Source: Xylophilus ampelinus (GTDB lineage Bacteria > Pseudomonadota > Gammaproteobacteria > Burkholderiales > Burkholderiaceae_C). From it: DNA of 64,000 nucleotides. Location of the stretch: the NCBI RefSeq assembly GCF_901875635.1, contig NZ_CABFMN010000139.1, forward strand, positions 62,001 through 126,000, given 5' to 3'. Both the position numbers and the translations under genes were made by a program. The notes beneath the pieces are model-generated. The model was not told where the DNA came from. It saw only the letters and a list, made by a program, of their open reading frames with translations, and did not search any database. This document shows positions 8,615 through 16,858 of this stretch, piece by piece; positions within the stretch are counted from its first letter, which is position 1; every line of letters starts with the position of its first letter.

Positions 8615-10494
8615 CAGGCCGTGCCCCCGCCGTAGATCACTTCGATCTCTCGCGCGAACTTCTTGCCGATGATGTTGCGGCGCACCTTCTGCGTGGCGGT
8701 CAGCTCGCCGTCGTCGTGGTCGAGTTCCTTCTCGAGGATGAGAAACTTGCGGATGTTCTCCACCCGCGCGAAGAGCTTGTTCACACGCCGCACCTCCATG
8801 TCGACCAGCTCGCGCACCTCGGGCAGCTGCGACAGGCTGCGGTAGGTGGTGAAGGCCAGGCGCTTCTCCTGTGCCCACTTGCCGACGGTGTCGTAGTCGA
8901 TCTGCACCAGCGCCGAGAGGAAGTGCCGCCCGTCGCCCAGCACGATGGCCTCGCGGATGTACAGGCTGTCCTTCAGCGCGTTCTCGATCTCGGAGGGCGA
9001 GATGTTCTTGCCGCCGCTGGTGATGATGATGGCCTTCTTGCGGTCGACGATCATCAACTCCTGGTTGGGTGCCAGCGCCACGATGTCGCCGGTGTGCAGC
9101 CAGCCGTCCTGCACCGTCAGCGCGGTGGCGTTGTTGTCGTGGATGTAGCCCTTGAAGACGGCCGGGTGTTTGACGACCAGCTCGCCGTCCTCGGCGATCT
9201 TCCAGTTCAGGCTTTCGATCGGGGTGCCGGTGGCGCCCAGGCGCTCGGCCTTCGCGTGCTGGTGGAAGATCACGCCGCCCGATTCCGTCATGCCGTACAC
9301 CTGATAGACCGGCAGGCCCAGGATGCGGAAGAACTTCAGCACCTCGGGCGAGACGCTGGCGCCGCCACAGAAGCCGCAGCGCATGCGGTCCAGCCCGACG
9401 AACTTCTGCAGGTTGCGGAACATCAGCAGCCACAGCAGGCCGAACTGCAGCCGGTCGGCCAGCGTGCGCTGCCCGCCACGCTGCTCGACGCGCTCGAACA
9501 GCGTCTTGCCCGACTCGAAGCAGCGCGCGAAAGCCCAGCGCTGCAGGCGCGTGGCGTCCTGCATGCGCATCAGGATGCCCTGCTGCAGCTTCTCCCAGAT
9601 GCGCGGCACGCCGAGGAACACCTTGGGCGCGATTTCGCGCAGGTTGGCGGCCACGGTGTCGATCGACTCGGCGTAGTTGACCACGCCGCCGGTCATCATG
9701 TGCATCACCGTCGAGAAAGCGCGCTCGGCCACGTGGCAGAGCGGCAGGTAGCACAGCACTTCCATGTTGTGCCGGTCCAGGCCGAAGCAGCGGCGCAGCT
9801 TGTCGGTCGTGACGAGCAGGTTGCGGTGCGACAGCATCGCGCCCTTGGGCGGCCCGGTGGTGCCCGAGGTATAGACCAGCATGCAGGTGTCGTCGGGCTG
9901 CGTCGCGGCGATGCCGTCATCGAAGGCACGCGCCTGCTCCGGCGACTCGGCGGCGTATTGATCTCCCAGCTCGAGCACCTCGTCGAAGGACAGCAGCTTG
10001 TCGCGCGGATAGCCGCGCATGCCCTTCATGTCCACCGCGATGATCTTGGCCACGTCGGGCAGCCCGACCTCGTGCTTGCTCATCGCGTCCAGCACCTTGT
10101 CGACCTGCTCCTGGTCGCCGCACACCACGAAGCGGCTGTTGGAGTGGTGGACGATGTACTGCAGCTCCGGCCAGGGGTTGGTGGGGTAGATGCCGACCAC
10201 CACACCGCCGATGGCCTGTGTGCCCAGGTCGGCGAACATCCACTGCGGCGTGTCCTCGCTGGCGATGGCCAGGCGCTCGCCGCGCCGGAAGCCCAGCTTC
10301 AGCAGGCCGAGCGCGAAGCGCCGAGCGGCGTCGTGATAGTCAGCCCAGGTCATCCGGTTCCAGATGCCGAGGTCCTTCTCGCGCAGCGCCAGTGCGTCGG
10401 GCGTCGTGCGCGCCCAGTGCTGCAGCAGCTTGGGCAGCGTGTGCTCGCCGTTGTTGAGCGCGGCGTCCAGGCCGCTGTCGCTGGTGAAGCTCAT
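8614..10494 (-). CDS. AMP-dependent acyl-CoA synthetase (long-chain/FadD-like), embedded in the liv operon
   Basis: A 626-residue ANL ligase of the long-chain acyl-CoA synthetase branch. YTSGTTGPPKG is the ATP-binding loop near residue 205, YGMTESGG is the A5 motif, GWLHTGDI is near 460, DRKKAIIITSGGKNISPSE is near 483, and TATQKVRR carries the C-terminal catalytic lysine. It would make the CoA thioester of the acid imported by the surrounding LivFGHM system. In this context cyclohexanecarboxylate or a related cyclic or isoprenoid acid is a reasonable guess, but AliA-type identity is not shown by sequence. It overlaps livG (ATGA) and livH (TGATG). Confidence 0.92.
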   Translation of the reverse strand: MSFTSDSGLDAALNNGEHTLPKLLQHWARTTPDALALREKDLGIWNRMTWADYHDAARRFALGLLKLGFRRGERLAIASEDTPQWMFADLGTQAIGGVVVGIYPTNPWPELQYIVHHSNSRFVVCGDQEQVDKVLDAMSKHEVGLPDVAKIIAVDMKGMRGYPRDKLLSFDEVLELGDQYAAESPEQARAFDDGIAATQPDDTCMLVYTSGTTGPPKGAMLSHRNLLVTTDKLRRCFGLDRHNMEVLCYLPLCHVAERAFSTVMHMMTGGVVNYAESIDTVAANLREIAPKVFLGVPRIWEKLQQGILMRMQDATRLQRWAFARCFESGKTLFERVEQRGGQRTLADRLQFGLLWLLMFRNLQKFVGLDRMRCGFCGGASVSPEVLKFFRILGLPVYQVYGMTESGGVIFHQHAKAERLGATGTPIESLNWKIAEDGELVVKHPAVFKGYIHDNNATALTVQDGWLHTGDIVALAPNQELMIVDRKKAIIITSGGKNISPSEIENALKDSLYIREAIVLGDGRHFLSALVQIDYDTVGKWAQEKRLAFTTYRSLSQLPEVRELVDMEVRRVNKLFARVENIRKFLILEKELDHDDGELTATQKVRRNIIGKKFAREIEVIYGGGTA

Positions 10495-11270
10495 GCGGCC
10501 TTCGCCCCGCCCAGATAGGCCTCGATCACGGCCGGGTCGGCCGAGACCTGCGCCGGTGTGCCTTCGGCGATCTTGCGGCCGAAGTTCAGCACGCAGACGC
10601 GGTCGGAGATGTCCATCACGATGCCCATGTCGTGCTCGACCATCAGCACGGTGACGCCGAGTTCGTCGCGGATGTCGAGTACGAAGCGCGCGATGTCCTC
10701 GGTCTCTTCGGTGTTCATGCCCGAGACCATCTCGTCCAGCAGCAGCAGCCTGGGCTCGGTGGCCAGCGCACGGCCCAGTTCGACGCGCTTTTGCATGCCG
10801 TAGGACAGCGCGCCCACCGGCATGTCGCGGATGTCCTCGATCTCGAGGAAGTCGATGATCTCCTCCACCTTTCGGCGGTGTTCCAGCTCCTCGCGCCGCG
10901 CGCGGCCGAGGAACCAGGCGGCGTCGAAGACGTTGGTGCGCATGTGGCAGTGGCGCCCCACGAGCAGGTTCTCCACCACGCTGGCGTGCTTGAACACGGC
11001 CAGGTTCTGGAAGGTGCGCCCGATGCCCCTCAGCGGCATGCGGTGCGAGGGCATGCCCGTGATGTCGCGGCCGTCGTAGTGGACCGTGCCGGCCGATGGG
11101 GGCACGATGCCGCTGATCATGTTGAACGTGGTCGTCTTGCCGGCGCCGTTGGGGCCGATCAGCGAGTAGATCTCGCCGCGGCCGACATGGAAGCTCACGC
11201 CGGAAACCGCTTCGACACCGCCGAAGCGCTTGGTCAGGCCTTCGACCCTGAGCAGACTCTCGTGCCGCAT
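10491..11270 (-). CDS. livG: ABC transporter ATP-binding protein, LivG family
   Basis: A 259-residue ATPase with Walker A GPNGAGKTT near residue 36, a LivG-type LSYGMQKRVELGRAL signature near 153, Walker B LLLLDEMVSGMN near 175 and the switch histidine in VLMVEHD. It forms the heterodimeric motor with LivF for the LivHM permease. The ATG at 11270 is selected because the domain begins at once (LLRVEGLTKRFGG); upstream sequence is shadow coding. It starts 7 bases after the livF stop and ends by overlapping the ligase start (ATGA). Confidence 0.93.
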   Translation of the reverse strand: MRHESLLRVEGLTKRFGGVEAVSGVSFHVGRGEIYSLIGPNGAGKTTTFNMISGIVPPSAGTVHYDGRDITGMPSHRMPLRGIGRTFQNLAVFKHASVVENLLVGRHCHMRTNVFDAAWFLGRARREELEHRRKVEEIIDFLEIEDIRDMPVGALSYGMQKRVELGRALATEPRLLLLDEMVSGMNTEETEDIARFVLDIRDELGVTVLMVEHDMGIVMDISDRVCVLNFGRKIAEGTPAQVSADPAVIEAYLGGAKAA

Positions 11271-11277
11271 ACGCGCC

Positions 11278-12069
11278 TCAGGACAGCCAGCGCTTGCGGC
11301 GCTTGTAGTGTTTGACCTCGCGCATGCTCTTGCGTGTGCCGCCTTCTGCGAAGCCGAGGTAGAACTCGCGCACATCCTCGTTGCGCAGCAGCTTGTCGGC
11401 CGGGCCGTCGAGCACGATGCGTCCGTTTTCCATGATGTAGCCCTCGTCGGCCACGGCCAGCGCGGCCTGGGCGTTCTGCTCGACCAGCAGGATGCTCACG
11501 CCGCTGTCGCGCCGCAACTGCGTGACGATGCCGAAGATCTCCTCGCAGATCTGCGGCGCCAGGCCCAGCGTGGGTTCGTCGAGCATCAGCACCTTGGGCT
11601 CGGACATCAACGCACGGCCGATCGCCACCATCTGCTGCTCGCCGCCGGACAGGTAGCCCGAGATCGTCGTTCGCTTCTGCGTCAGGCGCGGGAACAGGGC
11701 GTAGGCCCGCTCCAGGCCGCGGCGGGAGTCGGCGGCGCTGCGCGTGTAGCCGCCCATCAGCAGGTTCTCTTCGACCGTGAGCTGGTCGAACAGCCGCCGC
11801 CCCTCGGGCACCATCACGATGCCCTGCCGGACGATGCGGTCTGGCGCCATGCCGGCCAGCGGGCGGCCCTCGAAGCTGATCTGCCCGGCTTTGACTTCGC
11901 CGTCTTCCGGATAGAGCACGCCGGAGATGGCCTTCAGCGTGGTGGACTTGCCGGCGCCGTTGGCGCCCAGCAGCGCCACGATGCGGCCCTTGCCGAGCGT
12001 GAGCGACACCTCGCGCACCGCCTCGATGGTGTTGTCGTAGACGATCTGGACGTTGGTCAGCGCGAGCAT
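11278..12069 (-). CDS. livF: ABC transporter ATP-binding protein, LivF family
   Basis: A 263-residue ATPase with Walker A GANGAGKSTT near residue 32, signature LSGGEQQMVAIGRAL near 138, Walker B VLMLDEPTLGLAP near 160 and the switch histidine replaced by Gln in ILLVEQN, as is normal for LivF. The C-terminus is longer and more basic (HYKRRKRWLS) than in many LivF proteins. It follows badI by 21 bases on the same strand and should be co-transcribed with it, linking import to ring-opening enzymes. Confidence 0.93.
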   Translation of the reverse strand: MLALTNVQIVYDNTIEAVREVSLTLGKGRIVALLGANGAGKSTTLKAISGVLYPEDGEVKAGQISFEGRPLAGMAPDRIVRQGIVMVPEGRRLFDQLTVEENLLMGGYTRSAADSRRGLERAYALFPRLTQKRTTISGYLSGGEQQMVAIGRALMSEPKVLMLDEPTLGLAPQICEEIFGIVTQLRRDSGVSILLVEQNAQAALAVADEGYIMENGRIVLDGPADKLLRNEDVREFYLGFAEGGTRKSMREVKHYKRRKRWLS

Positions 12070-12090
12070 GCCATTTGCACTCGTTGCAGT

Positions 12091-12876
12091 TCAGCCGCCG
12101 GCGAACTTGCGGAAGTCGGGCTTGCGCTTCTCGAGGAAGGCGCGCACGCCTTCCTTCGACTCGTCGGTGTCGTAGTACAGGCTCAGCGCCTGCATGCCCA
12201 GGCTGCCGATGCCGCGGATGTGCTCGGTGGAGGCGTTGAACGAGCGCTTGGCGATGGCGATCGCGGTGGGGCTCTTCTCGACCAGTTCGCGGCCCCACCT
12301 GGCCACTTCGGCGTCGAGCTGCTCGTGCGGCACCACCACGTTGCACAGGCCCATGGCCAGCGCCTCCTGCGCGCTGTAGCGGCGGCACATGTACCAGATC
12401 TCGCGCGCCTTCTTCTCGCCGACCACGGCGGCCAGGTAGGCCGTGCCCCAGCCGGGGTCGACCGAGCCGACCTTGGGGCCGACCTGGCCGAACACCGCCT
12501 TGTCGGAGGCGATGGTCATGTCGCACAGCGTGGCGATGACGTTGCCGCCGCCGATGGCGAAGCCCTGCACGCGGGCGATCACGGGCTTGGGCACGTCGCG
12601 GATGGCGCTGTGCAGTTCCTCGATCGGCAGGCCGGCGGTGCCACGGCCGTCGTACTGGCCGGAGTGCGCCGACTGGTCGCCGCCGGTGCAGAAGGCGCGG
12701 TCCCCGGTGCCGGTGATCACGATGGCAGCGATCTTCTTGTCCCAGCCCGCCTTCATCATCGCGTGCAGCATCTCCTCGATCGTCTGGCCGCGGAAGGCGT
12801 TCATCACCGAGGGCCGGTTGATGGCGATGGTCGCGATCTGGTCGCGCTCCTCGTAGAGGATGTCCGTGTAGTTCAT
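12091..12876 (-). CDS. badI: 2-ketocyclohexanecarboxyl-CoA hydrolase (BadI-like)
   Basis: A 261-residue crotonase-fold enzyme. BadI hydrolytically opens 2-ketocyclohexanecarboxyl-CoA to pimeloyl-CoA, as known from Rhodopseudomonas palustris. The protein carries FCTGGDQSAHSGQYDGRGT near residue 65, IGGGNVIATLCDMTIAS, FGQVGPKVGSVDPGWG and GEKKAREIWYMCRRY. These resemble BadI and its relative MenB and differ from ordinary enoyl-CoA hydratases, as remembered from the family. The start at 12876 is fixed by family length; the upstream in-frame sequence is shadow coding of badH. It lies 14 bases after badH. Because MenB is close, an alignment should confirm the assignment, but the absence of other menaquinone genes and the badH partner argue for BadI. 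Confidence 0.86.
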   Translation of the reverse strand: MNYTDILYEERDQIATIAINRPSVMNAFRGQTIEEMLHAMMKAGWDKKIAAIVITGTGDRAFCTGGDQSAHSGQYDGRGTAGLPIEELHSAIRDVPKPVIARVQGFAIGGGNVIATLCDMTIASDKAVFGQVGPKVGSVDPGWGTAYLAAVVGEKKAREIWYMCRRYSAQEALAMGLCNVVVPHEQLDAEVARWGRELVEKSPTAIAIAKRSFNASTEHIRGIGSLGMQALSLYYDTDESKEGVRAFLEKRKPDFRKFAGG

Positions 12877-12890
12877 CGTCGCAGTCCCCC

Positions 12891-13685
12891 TCAGCCGATC
12901 ATGCTGTAACCGCCCGAGACGCTGAGCACTTGGCCGGTCACGTGGCCGGCCTTGCCCGAGGCGAGAAACACCACGGCATTGGCCACATCCTGCGGGCGGC
13001 CGACCTTGCGCAGCGGCATGGCCTTGGCGGCCTTCTCGATCTGCTCGGGCGAGAACATGCTGTCGGCGTTGGTCCACATGCTGCTGCCGCCCACCTCGTC
13101 GGCGCTGGAGGGGATCGTCACGCCCGGGCAGACCACGTTGCAGCGGATGCCGAAGCGGCCGTTCTCCTTGGCGATGGTCTTCATGAAGCTGTTGACCGCG
13201 GCCTTCACGCCGCCATAGACGGCCTCGCGCGGCTCGCCCTGGCGGCTGGCGTCGGAGCTGATCGAGACAATGGCGCCGCTGTTCTGCTTGACCATGACGT
13301 CCAGCGCGGTCTTGGTGCAGTTCAGCACCCCCACGTAGTTGATGTCGATGACCTTGCGCCAGAACTCGGGCGTGGTCTGGGTGAAGAACATCAGGTTGTC
13401 CCAGCCGACGTTGTTGACCAGCACGTCGACGCGGCCGTGCTTGTCGGTGGCGGCCTTGAACATCGCCTGCACCTGATCGAGCTGCGTGACGTCGGTCTTC
13501 ACCACCTGGGCCGAGGCGGCGCCGAGCTTCTTCGCGAACTCGGCCGTTTTCTCGGCCTGCGCGATGTCGATGTCGCCGATGGTCAGATGTGCGCCTTCGG
13601 CGGCGAAGGCCAGCACGATGGCGCGGCCGATGTTCGAGCCGCCGCCGGTCACGATGACCGACTTGTCCTTGAGTTCGAGATCCAT
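12891..13685 (-). CDS. badH: 2-hydroxycyclohexanecarboxyl-CoA dehydrogenase (BadH-like SDR)
   Basis: A 264-residue short-chain dehydrogenase with the NAD-binding TGGGSNIGR near residue 13, VNNVGW at the NNAG position, catalytic Ser in SISSDASRQG and YGGVK as the YxxxK pair. BadH oxidises 2-hydroxycyclohexanecarboxyl-CoA to the 2-keto ester that BadI cleaves, and the two genes being adjacent is the main reason for the specific name. The start at 13685 has AAAGG about 9 bases upstream. A near-perfect copy of the TetR palindrome lies 66 bases upstream, so this is the first gene of a ten-gene operon running to 3764. The substrate may carry extra alkyl groups. Confidence 0.8.
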   Translation of the reverse strand: MDLELKDKSVIVTGGGSNIGRAIVLAFAAEGAHLTIGDIDIAQAEKTAEFAKKLGAASAQVVKTDVTQLDQVQAMFKAATDKHGRVDVLVNNVGWDNLMFFTQTTPEFWRKVIDINYVGVLNCTKTALDVMVKQNSGAIVSISSDASRQGEPREAVYGGVKAAVNSFMKTIAKENGRFGIRCNVVCPGVTIPSSADEVGGSSMWTNADSMFSPEQIEKAAKAMPLRKVGRPQDVANAVVFLASGKAGHVTGQVLSVSGGYSMIG

Positions 13686-13750
13686 GTCGTCAACCTTTCG
13701 CTGTTTGTTTCTGCCGCGCACGCGGGGCGCAGTCCTGGAAGTATATCGAC

Positions 13751-13764
13751 CAAACGCTTGGTAG
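13751..13764. promoter_or_regulatory. Candidate TetR operator, copy 2 (one mismatch)
   Basis: CAAACGCTTGGTAG fits CNAACGNNYGTTNG with one mismatch. It lies within a longer inverted repeat, ACCAA-N4-TTGGT. It is the only such element upstream of badH (start 13685) and should control the badHI-liv operon. Confidence 0.6.
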
Positions 13765-13801
13765 GGAAATGTCCATTGACGAAATGGCCAGTGGCCGGGC
13801 G

Positions 13802-14773
13802 CTACTCGATCTTGATGCCCGCCGAGCTGATGAGCTTGCCGAAGCGCTCGTGGTCGGTCCGCAGCAGCGCATCGAATTCGGCCGATGGCCGGTACGCGGT
13901 GTCCAGGCCCTGCTCGGCCAACTGCTGCTTCACATCGGGCATGGCGAGGATGCGCGCGATCTCGGCCGACAGCTTCTCGATGATCGGGCGCGGCGTGCCC
14001 GCGGGCGCGAGCACGCCGAACCAGAGCTGGAAGTCGTACGCCGGCAGCCCGGCCTCGGCGAAGGTGGGCACGTCGGGCAGGGTGGCAAGCCGCCTGGTTC
14101 CGGTGATCGCCAGGGCGCGCAGGCGCCCCGCCTTGACGTGCGGAATCGAGGTCACCGGCGTGTCGAAATTGAGCTGGATCTGGCCACCGATCAGGTCGGT
14201 CAGAGCCGGCGCAGTACCTTTGTACGGCACATGTTGCATCTTCACCCCGGCCACGCTCTTGAAGTACTCGCCGGCGAGGTGGGTCGAACTGCCGGTGCCC
14301 ACTGCCGCGAAGTTCAGCTCGTTCGGCCTGGCCTTGGCCAGCGCGATGAACTCCGACACATTGGATGCGGGCACCGACGGGTGCACCACCAGCACGAGCT
14401 GCGTCGTCACCAGGTTCGCCACCGGCGTGAAGTCGCGCAGCACATCAAAGGGCAGGCTGGACACGAGGTGCGGCACCGTCACGTGCGTCGAGGCGGCCAG
14501 CGAGATGGTGTAGCCGTCGGGCGCCGACCTGGCCAGCGCCTCCGTGCCGATGACGGTGTTCGCGCCGGGCTTGTTGTCGATCAGCACCTGCTGCCCCCAG
14601 GCCTCGGTCAGCTTCGCGCCCACCAGGCGCGCCACGTAGCTGGTGCTGCCGCCCGGGGCGTAGGGCACGATGAAGCGGATCGGCTTGCTGGGGTAGCTCA
14701 CGGCTGCCGTCTGGGCGAGCGACGGGCCGGCGAGCGTCAGCGCAACGACGAAGGCGAGCAGGGCTCTGATCAT
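13802..14773 (-). CDS. Bug-family (tripartite tricarboxylate transporter) periplasmic substrate-binding protein
   Basis: A 323-residue secreted receptor with a signal peptide cleaved near residue 21 (GPSLAQ then TAAV). The Bug signature YPSKPIRFIVPYAPGGSTSYVAR is followed by NKPGANTVIGTEALAR, and HVPYKGTAPALTDLIGGQIQ near 190 is the second ligand loop. Bug proteins capture carboxylates; many are orphan receptors without nearby TctA/TctB membrane subunits, as here. CCAGGAG lies 9 bases upstream of the start at 14773. It is transcribed divergently from the Baeyer-Villiger monooxygenase, and the 166-base gap between them carries a perfect TetR palindrome. Confidence 0.9.
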   Translation of the reverse strand: MIRALLAFVVALTLAGPSLAQTAAVSYPSKPIRFIVPYAPGGSTSYVARLVGAKLTEAWGQQVLIDNKPGANTVIGTEALARSAPDGYTISLAASTHVTVPHLVSSLPFDVLRDFTPVANLVTTQLVLVVHPSVPASNVSEFIALAKARPNELNFAAVGTGSSTHLAGEYFKSVAGVKMQHVPYKGTAPALTDLIGGQIQLNFDTPVTSIPHVKAGRLRALAITGTRRLATLPDVPTFAEAGLPAYDFQLWFGVLAPAGTPRPIIEKLSAEIARILAMPDVKQQLAEQGLDTAYRPSAEFDALLRTDHERFGKLISSAGIKIE

Positions 14774-14867
14774 GGTGGACCGCTCCTGGAGTCGACCCGC
14801 GCCGACCGTCGGGCGCATGCCGGCGCAATGTACGGAGCGCGCGCGCGGAGCTCCATGCGGAAATGTC

Positions 14868-14881
14868 CTAACGGCTGTTAG
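14868..14881. promoter_or_regulatory. Candidate TetR operator, copy 3 (perfect)
   Basis: CTAACGGCTGTTAG is a perfect fit to CNAACGNNYGTTNG, with perfect arms CTAAC and GTTAG. It lies between the divergent Bug receptor (start 14773) and the monooxygenase (start 14939) and could control both. Confidence 0.65.
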
Positions 14882-14938
14882 TTGGAATTAGAATGTGCCG
14901 CCACATACCTACCGTGACCGAAGGGGCTTGGGAGCACC

Positions 14939-16858
14939 ATGACCGGAGCACGAATCGACCATCAGCAGCTCGAAGGCGCCGTGGCGGCTGCCGATCTGCG
15001 CGTGCTGCTCATGGTGCTGGTTCACGCCAGCGGCGATCTGGGCTGGCTTGAACCACCGTTCTGCCCGCGACGCGACGTGAACCTGGTCGCTGACCCGGCC
15101 GCGGGGCTGCCGCCGGACGTGCAGCAGCGCATCCGGCAGGCGGCGGTGGAGATGCTTGCAGTCGGCACCCCGCCCGCCATCCACGACCCTGGCGACACGC
15201 TGATGCAACGCATGATGTCCGTCTGCCTGGGCGAGAGCGTGCCGCCGGAGTACGCGCGCCTGACGCGCGAAGAGATGGCGCTGGTGCCGCGGCGTCTCGG
15301 CTGGCCGGCGAGCGTGACGCGCCCCGCGGGACGAGATGACCATGTGTTGATCGTTGGCGCTGGCGTCAGTGGCATCGCCCTGGGCGCCAGCCTGATCGAG
15401 CTGGGGGTGCCGTTCACCATCGTCGAGAAGGCCGGCGACGTGGGCGGTGCGTGGTTCGTCAACCGCTATCCAGGCTGCGGGGTCGATACCCCCAACCACG
15501 CCTATTCATTCTCGTTCGGGCCTCGCTTCCTGTGGCCGCGCCACTTCTCGCGCCGCGAGGAAGTGCTGGCGTACCTGCGGCAGGTTGTCGAGGCTGTGGG
15601 CTTGCGATGGCACATCCGCCTTTCGACCCAGTTGATGGGCGCCACCTGGGACGAGGAGGCGCAGCAGTGGGTCGCGCGCCTGCGCGGGCCGGAAGGCGAC
15701 AGCGAGCTGCGCTCTCGCGTCCTCGTCAGCGCCATCGGCCAGCTGAGCGATCCGCAGCTGCCGCACATCGAGGGCGCCGGCACGTTCGCGGGCGAGAGCT
15801 TCCACTCGGCGAACTGGCCCCAGGGCTTGAAGGTCGAGGGCCGGCGCGTGGCCATCATCGGCACCGGCGCCACCGTGATGCAGCTCGCGCCGGAGATCGC
15901 CGACACGGTGCGCTCGCTGGCCATCTACCAGCGCTCGCCGCAATGGGCGCGCCCGATTCCCGGTTATCGTGATCCGATCGGGCCCGAGGCGCAGTGGCTG
16001 CTGGCGCACGTGCCGTACTACGCCGAGTGGTTCCGCTTCACGATGTTCTGGCGCTACGGCGACGGTTTGCTCAAGACGCTGAAAAAGGACCCGGATTGGC
16101 CGCACCCGCAGCGCGCCGTCAACGCAGTCAACGACCGCCACCGCCGCGAACTGACCGACTTCATCCACGCCGAATTGGAAGGCCGGCCCGACCTGCTGGC
16201 CAAGTGCATCCCGGACTATCCGCCCTACGGCAAGCGCATCCTGCTCGACAACGACTGGTACCGCATGCTGAGGAAGCCCGGCGTCGAACTGGTGACCGAG
16301 CCGATCCGGCGCATCGCCGGCGCCGGCATCGAAACCGCCGACGGAACGCTGCGCGAGGCCGACGTGATCGTCTACGCCACCGGCTTCAAGCTCACCGAGA
16401 TGGCGGCGCGGCTGAACATCATCGGTCGCGGCGGGCGCAGCCTGGCGCAGGCCTGGGGTGACGATGACCTGCGCGCCTACCTCGGCGTGATGGTGCCCGG
16501 ATTCCCCAACTTCTTCTGCATGATCGGGCCGGGCACTTCCTCCGGCCACGGCGGCAGCATCACCTTCCAGTCCGAGTGCCAGGCGCGCTACATCACCTCC
16601 TGCCTGGTGCGCATGGCCGAGCAGGGTGTCGGTGCGATCGACGTGCGGCCTCAGGTGCTCGACGACTACCAGCGCCGCTTCGACGCCGAACACGAGACGC
16701 TGATCTGGTCGCATCCCGGCATGTCCACCTACTACCGCAATCGCCACGGCCGTGTCTTCACGGTGCTGCCCTGGCGGCTGGTGGACTACTGGCAAGCGGC
16801 GCACGACGCCGATCTGGCGGACTTCCACTGCACGCGGCAGGCACCCGTCAGCGCCTGA
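14939..16858 (+). CDS. Flavin-containing Baeyer-Villiger monooxygenase (4-hydroxyacetophenone monooxygenase-like)
   Basis: A 639-residue FAD/NADPH enzyme that would insert oxygen next to a ketone to give an ester or lactone. A non-Rossmann N-terminal extension of about 135 residues precedes VGAGVSG (FAD site, near 138), GGAWFVNRYPGCGVD (second type I fingerprint, near 168), FAGESFHSANWP (the FxGxxxHxxxWP Baeyer-Villiger motif, near 283) and IGTGAT (NADPH site, near 306). The N-terminal extension and overall length match 4-hydroxyacetophenone monooxygenase-type enzymes rather than cyclohexanone monooxygenase, judged from memory of the family. A cyclic ketone or terpenone is a sensible substrate class here. 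Its end overlaps the convergent MFS gene by 11 bases. Confidence 0.9.
   Translation: MTGARIDHQQLEGAVAAADLRVLLMVLVHASGDLGWLEPPFCPRRDVNLVADPAAGLPPDVQQRIRQAAVEMLAVGTPPAIHDPGDTLMQRMMSVCLGESVPPEYARLTREEMALVPRRLGWPASVTRPAGRDDHVLIVGAGVSGIALGASLIELGVPFTIVEKAGDVGGAWFVNRYPGCGVDTPNHAYSFSFGPRFLWPRHFSRREEVLAYLRQVVEAVGLRWHIRLSTQLMGATWDEEAQQWVARLRGPEGDSELRSRVLVSAIGQLSDPQLPHIEGAGTFAGESFHSANWPQGLKVEGRRVAIIGTGATVMQLAPEIADTVRSLAIYQRSPQWARPIPGYRDPIGPEAQWLLAHVPYYAEWFRFTMFWRYGDGLLKTLKKDPDWPHPQRAVNAVNDRHRRELTDFIHAELEGRPDLLAKCIPDYPPYGKRILLDNDWYRMLRKPGVELVTEPIRRIAGAGIETADGTLREADVIVYATGFKLTEMAARLNIIGRGGRSLAQAWGDDDLRAYLGVMVPGFPNFFCMIGPGTSSGHGGSITFQSECQARYITSCLVRMAEQGVGAIDVRPQVLDDYQRRFDAEHETLIWSHPGMSTYYRNRHGRVFTVLPWRLVDYWQAAHDADLADFHCTRQAPVSA

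Noticed and set aside
12091..12876. MenB (naphthoate synthase) as identity of the BadI-like gene
   Set aside because: The GGDQSAHSGQYDGRGT segment and the adjoining BadH fit BadI better and no other menaquinone genes are present. The alternative is kept only as a caution.
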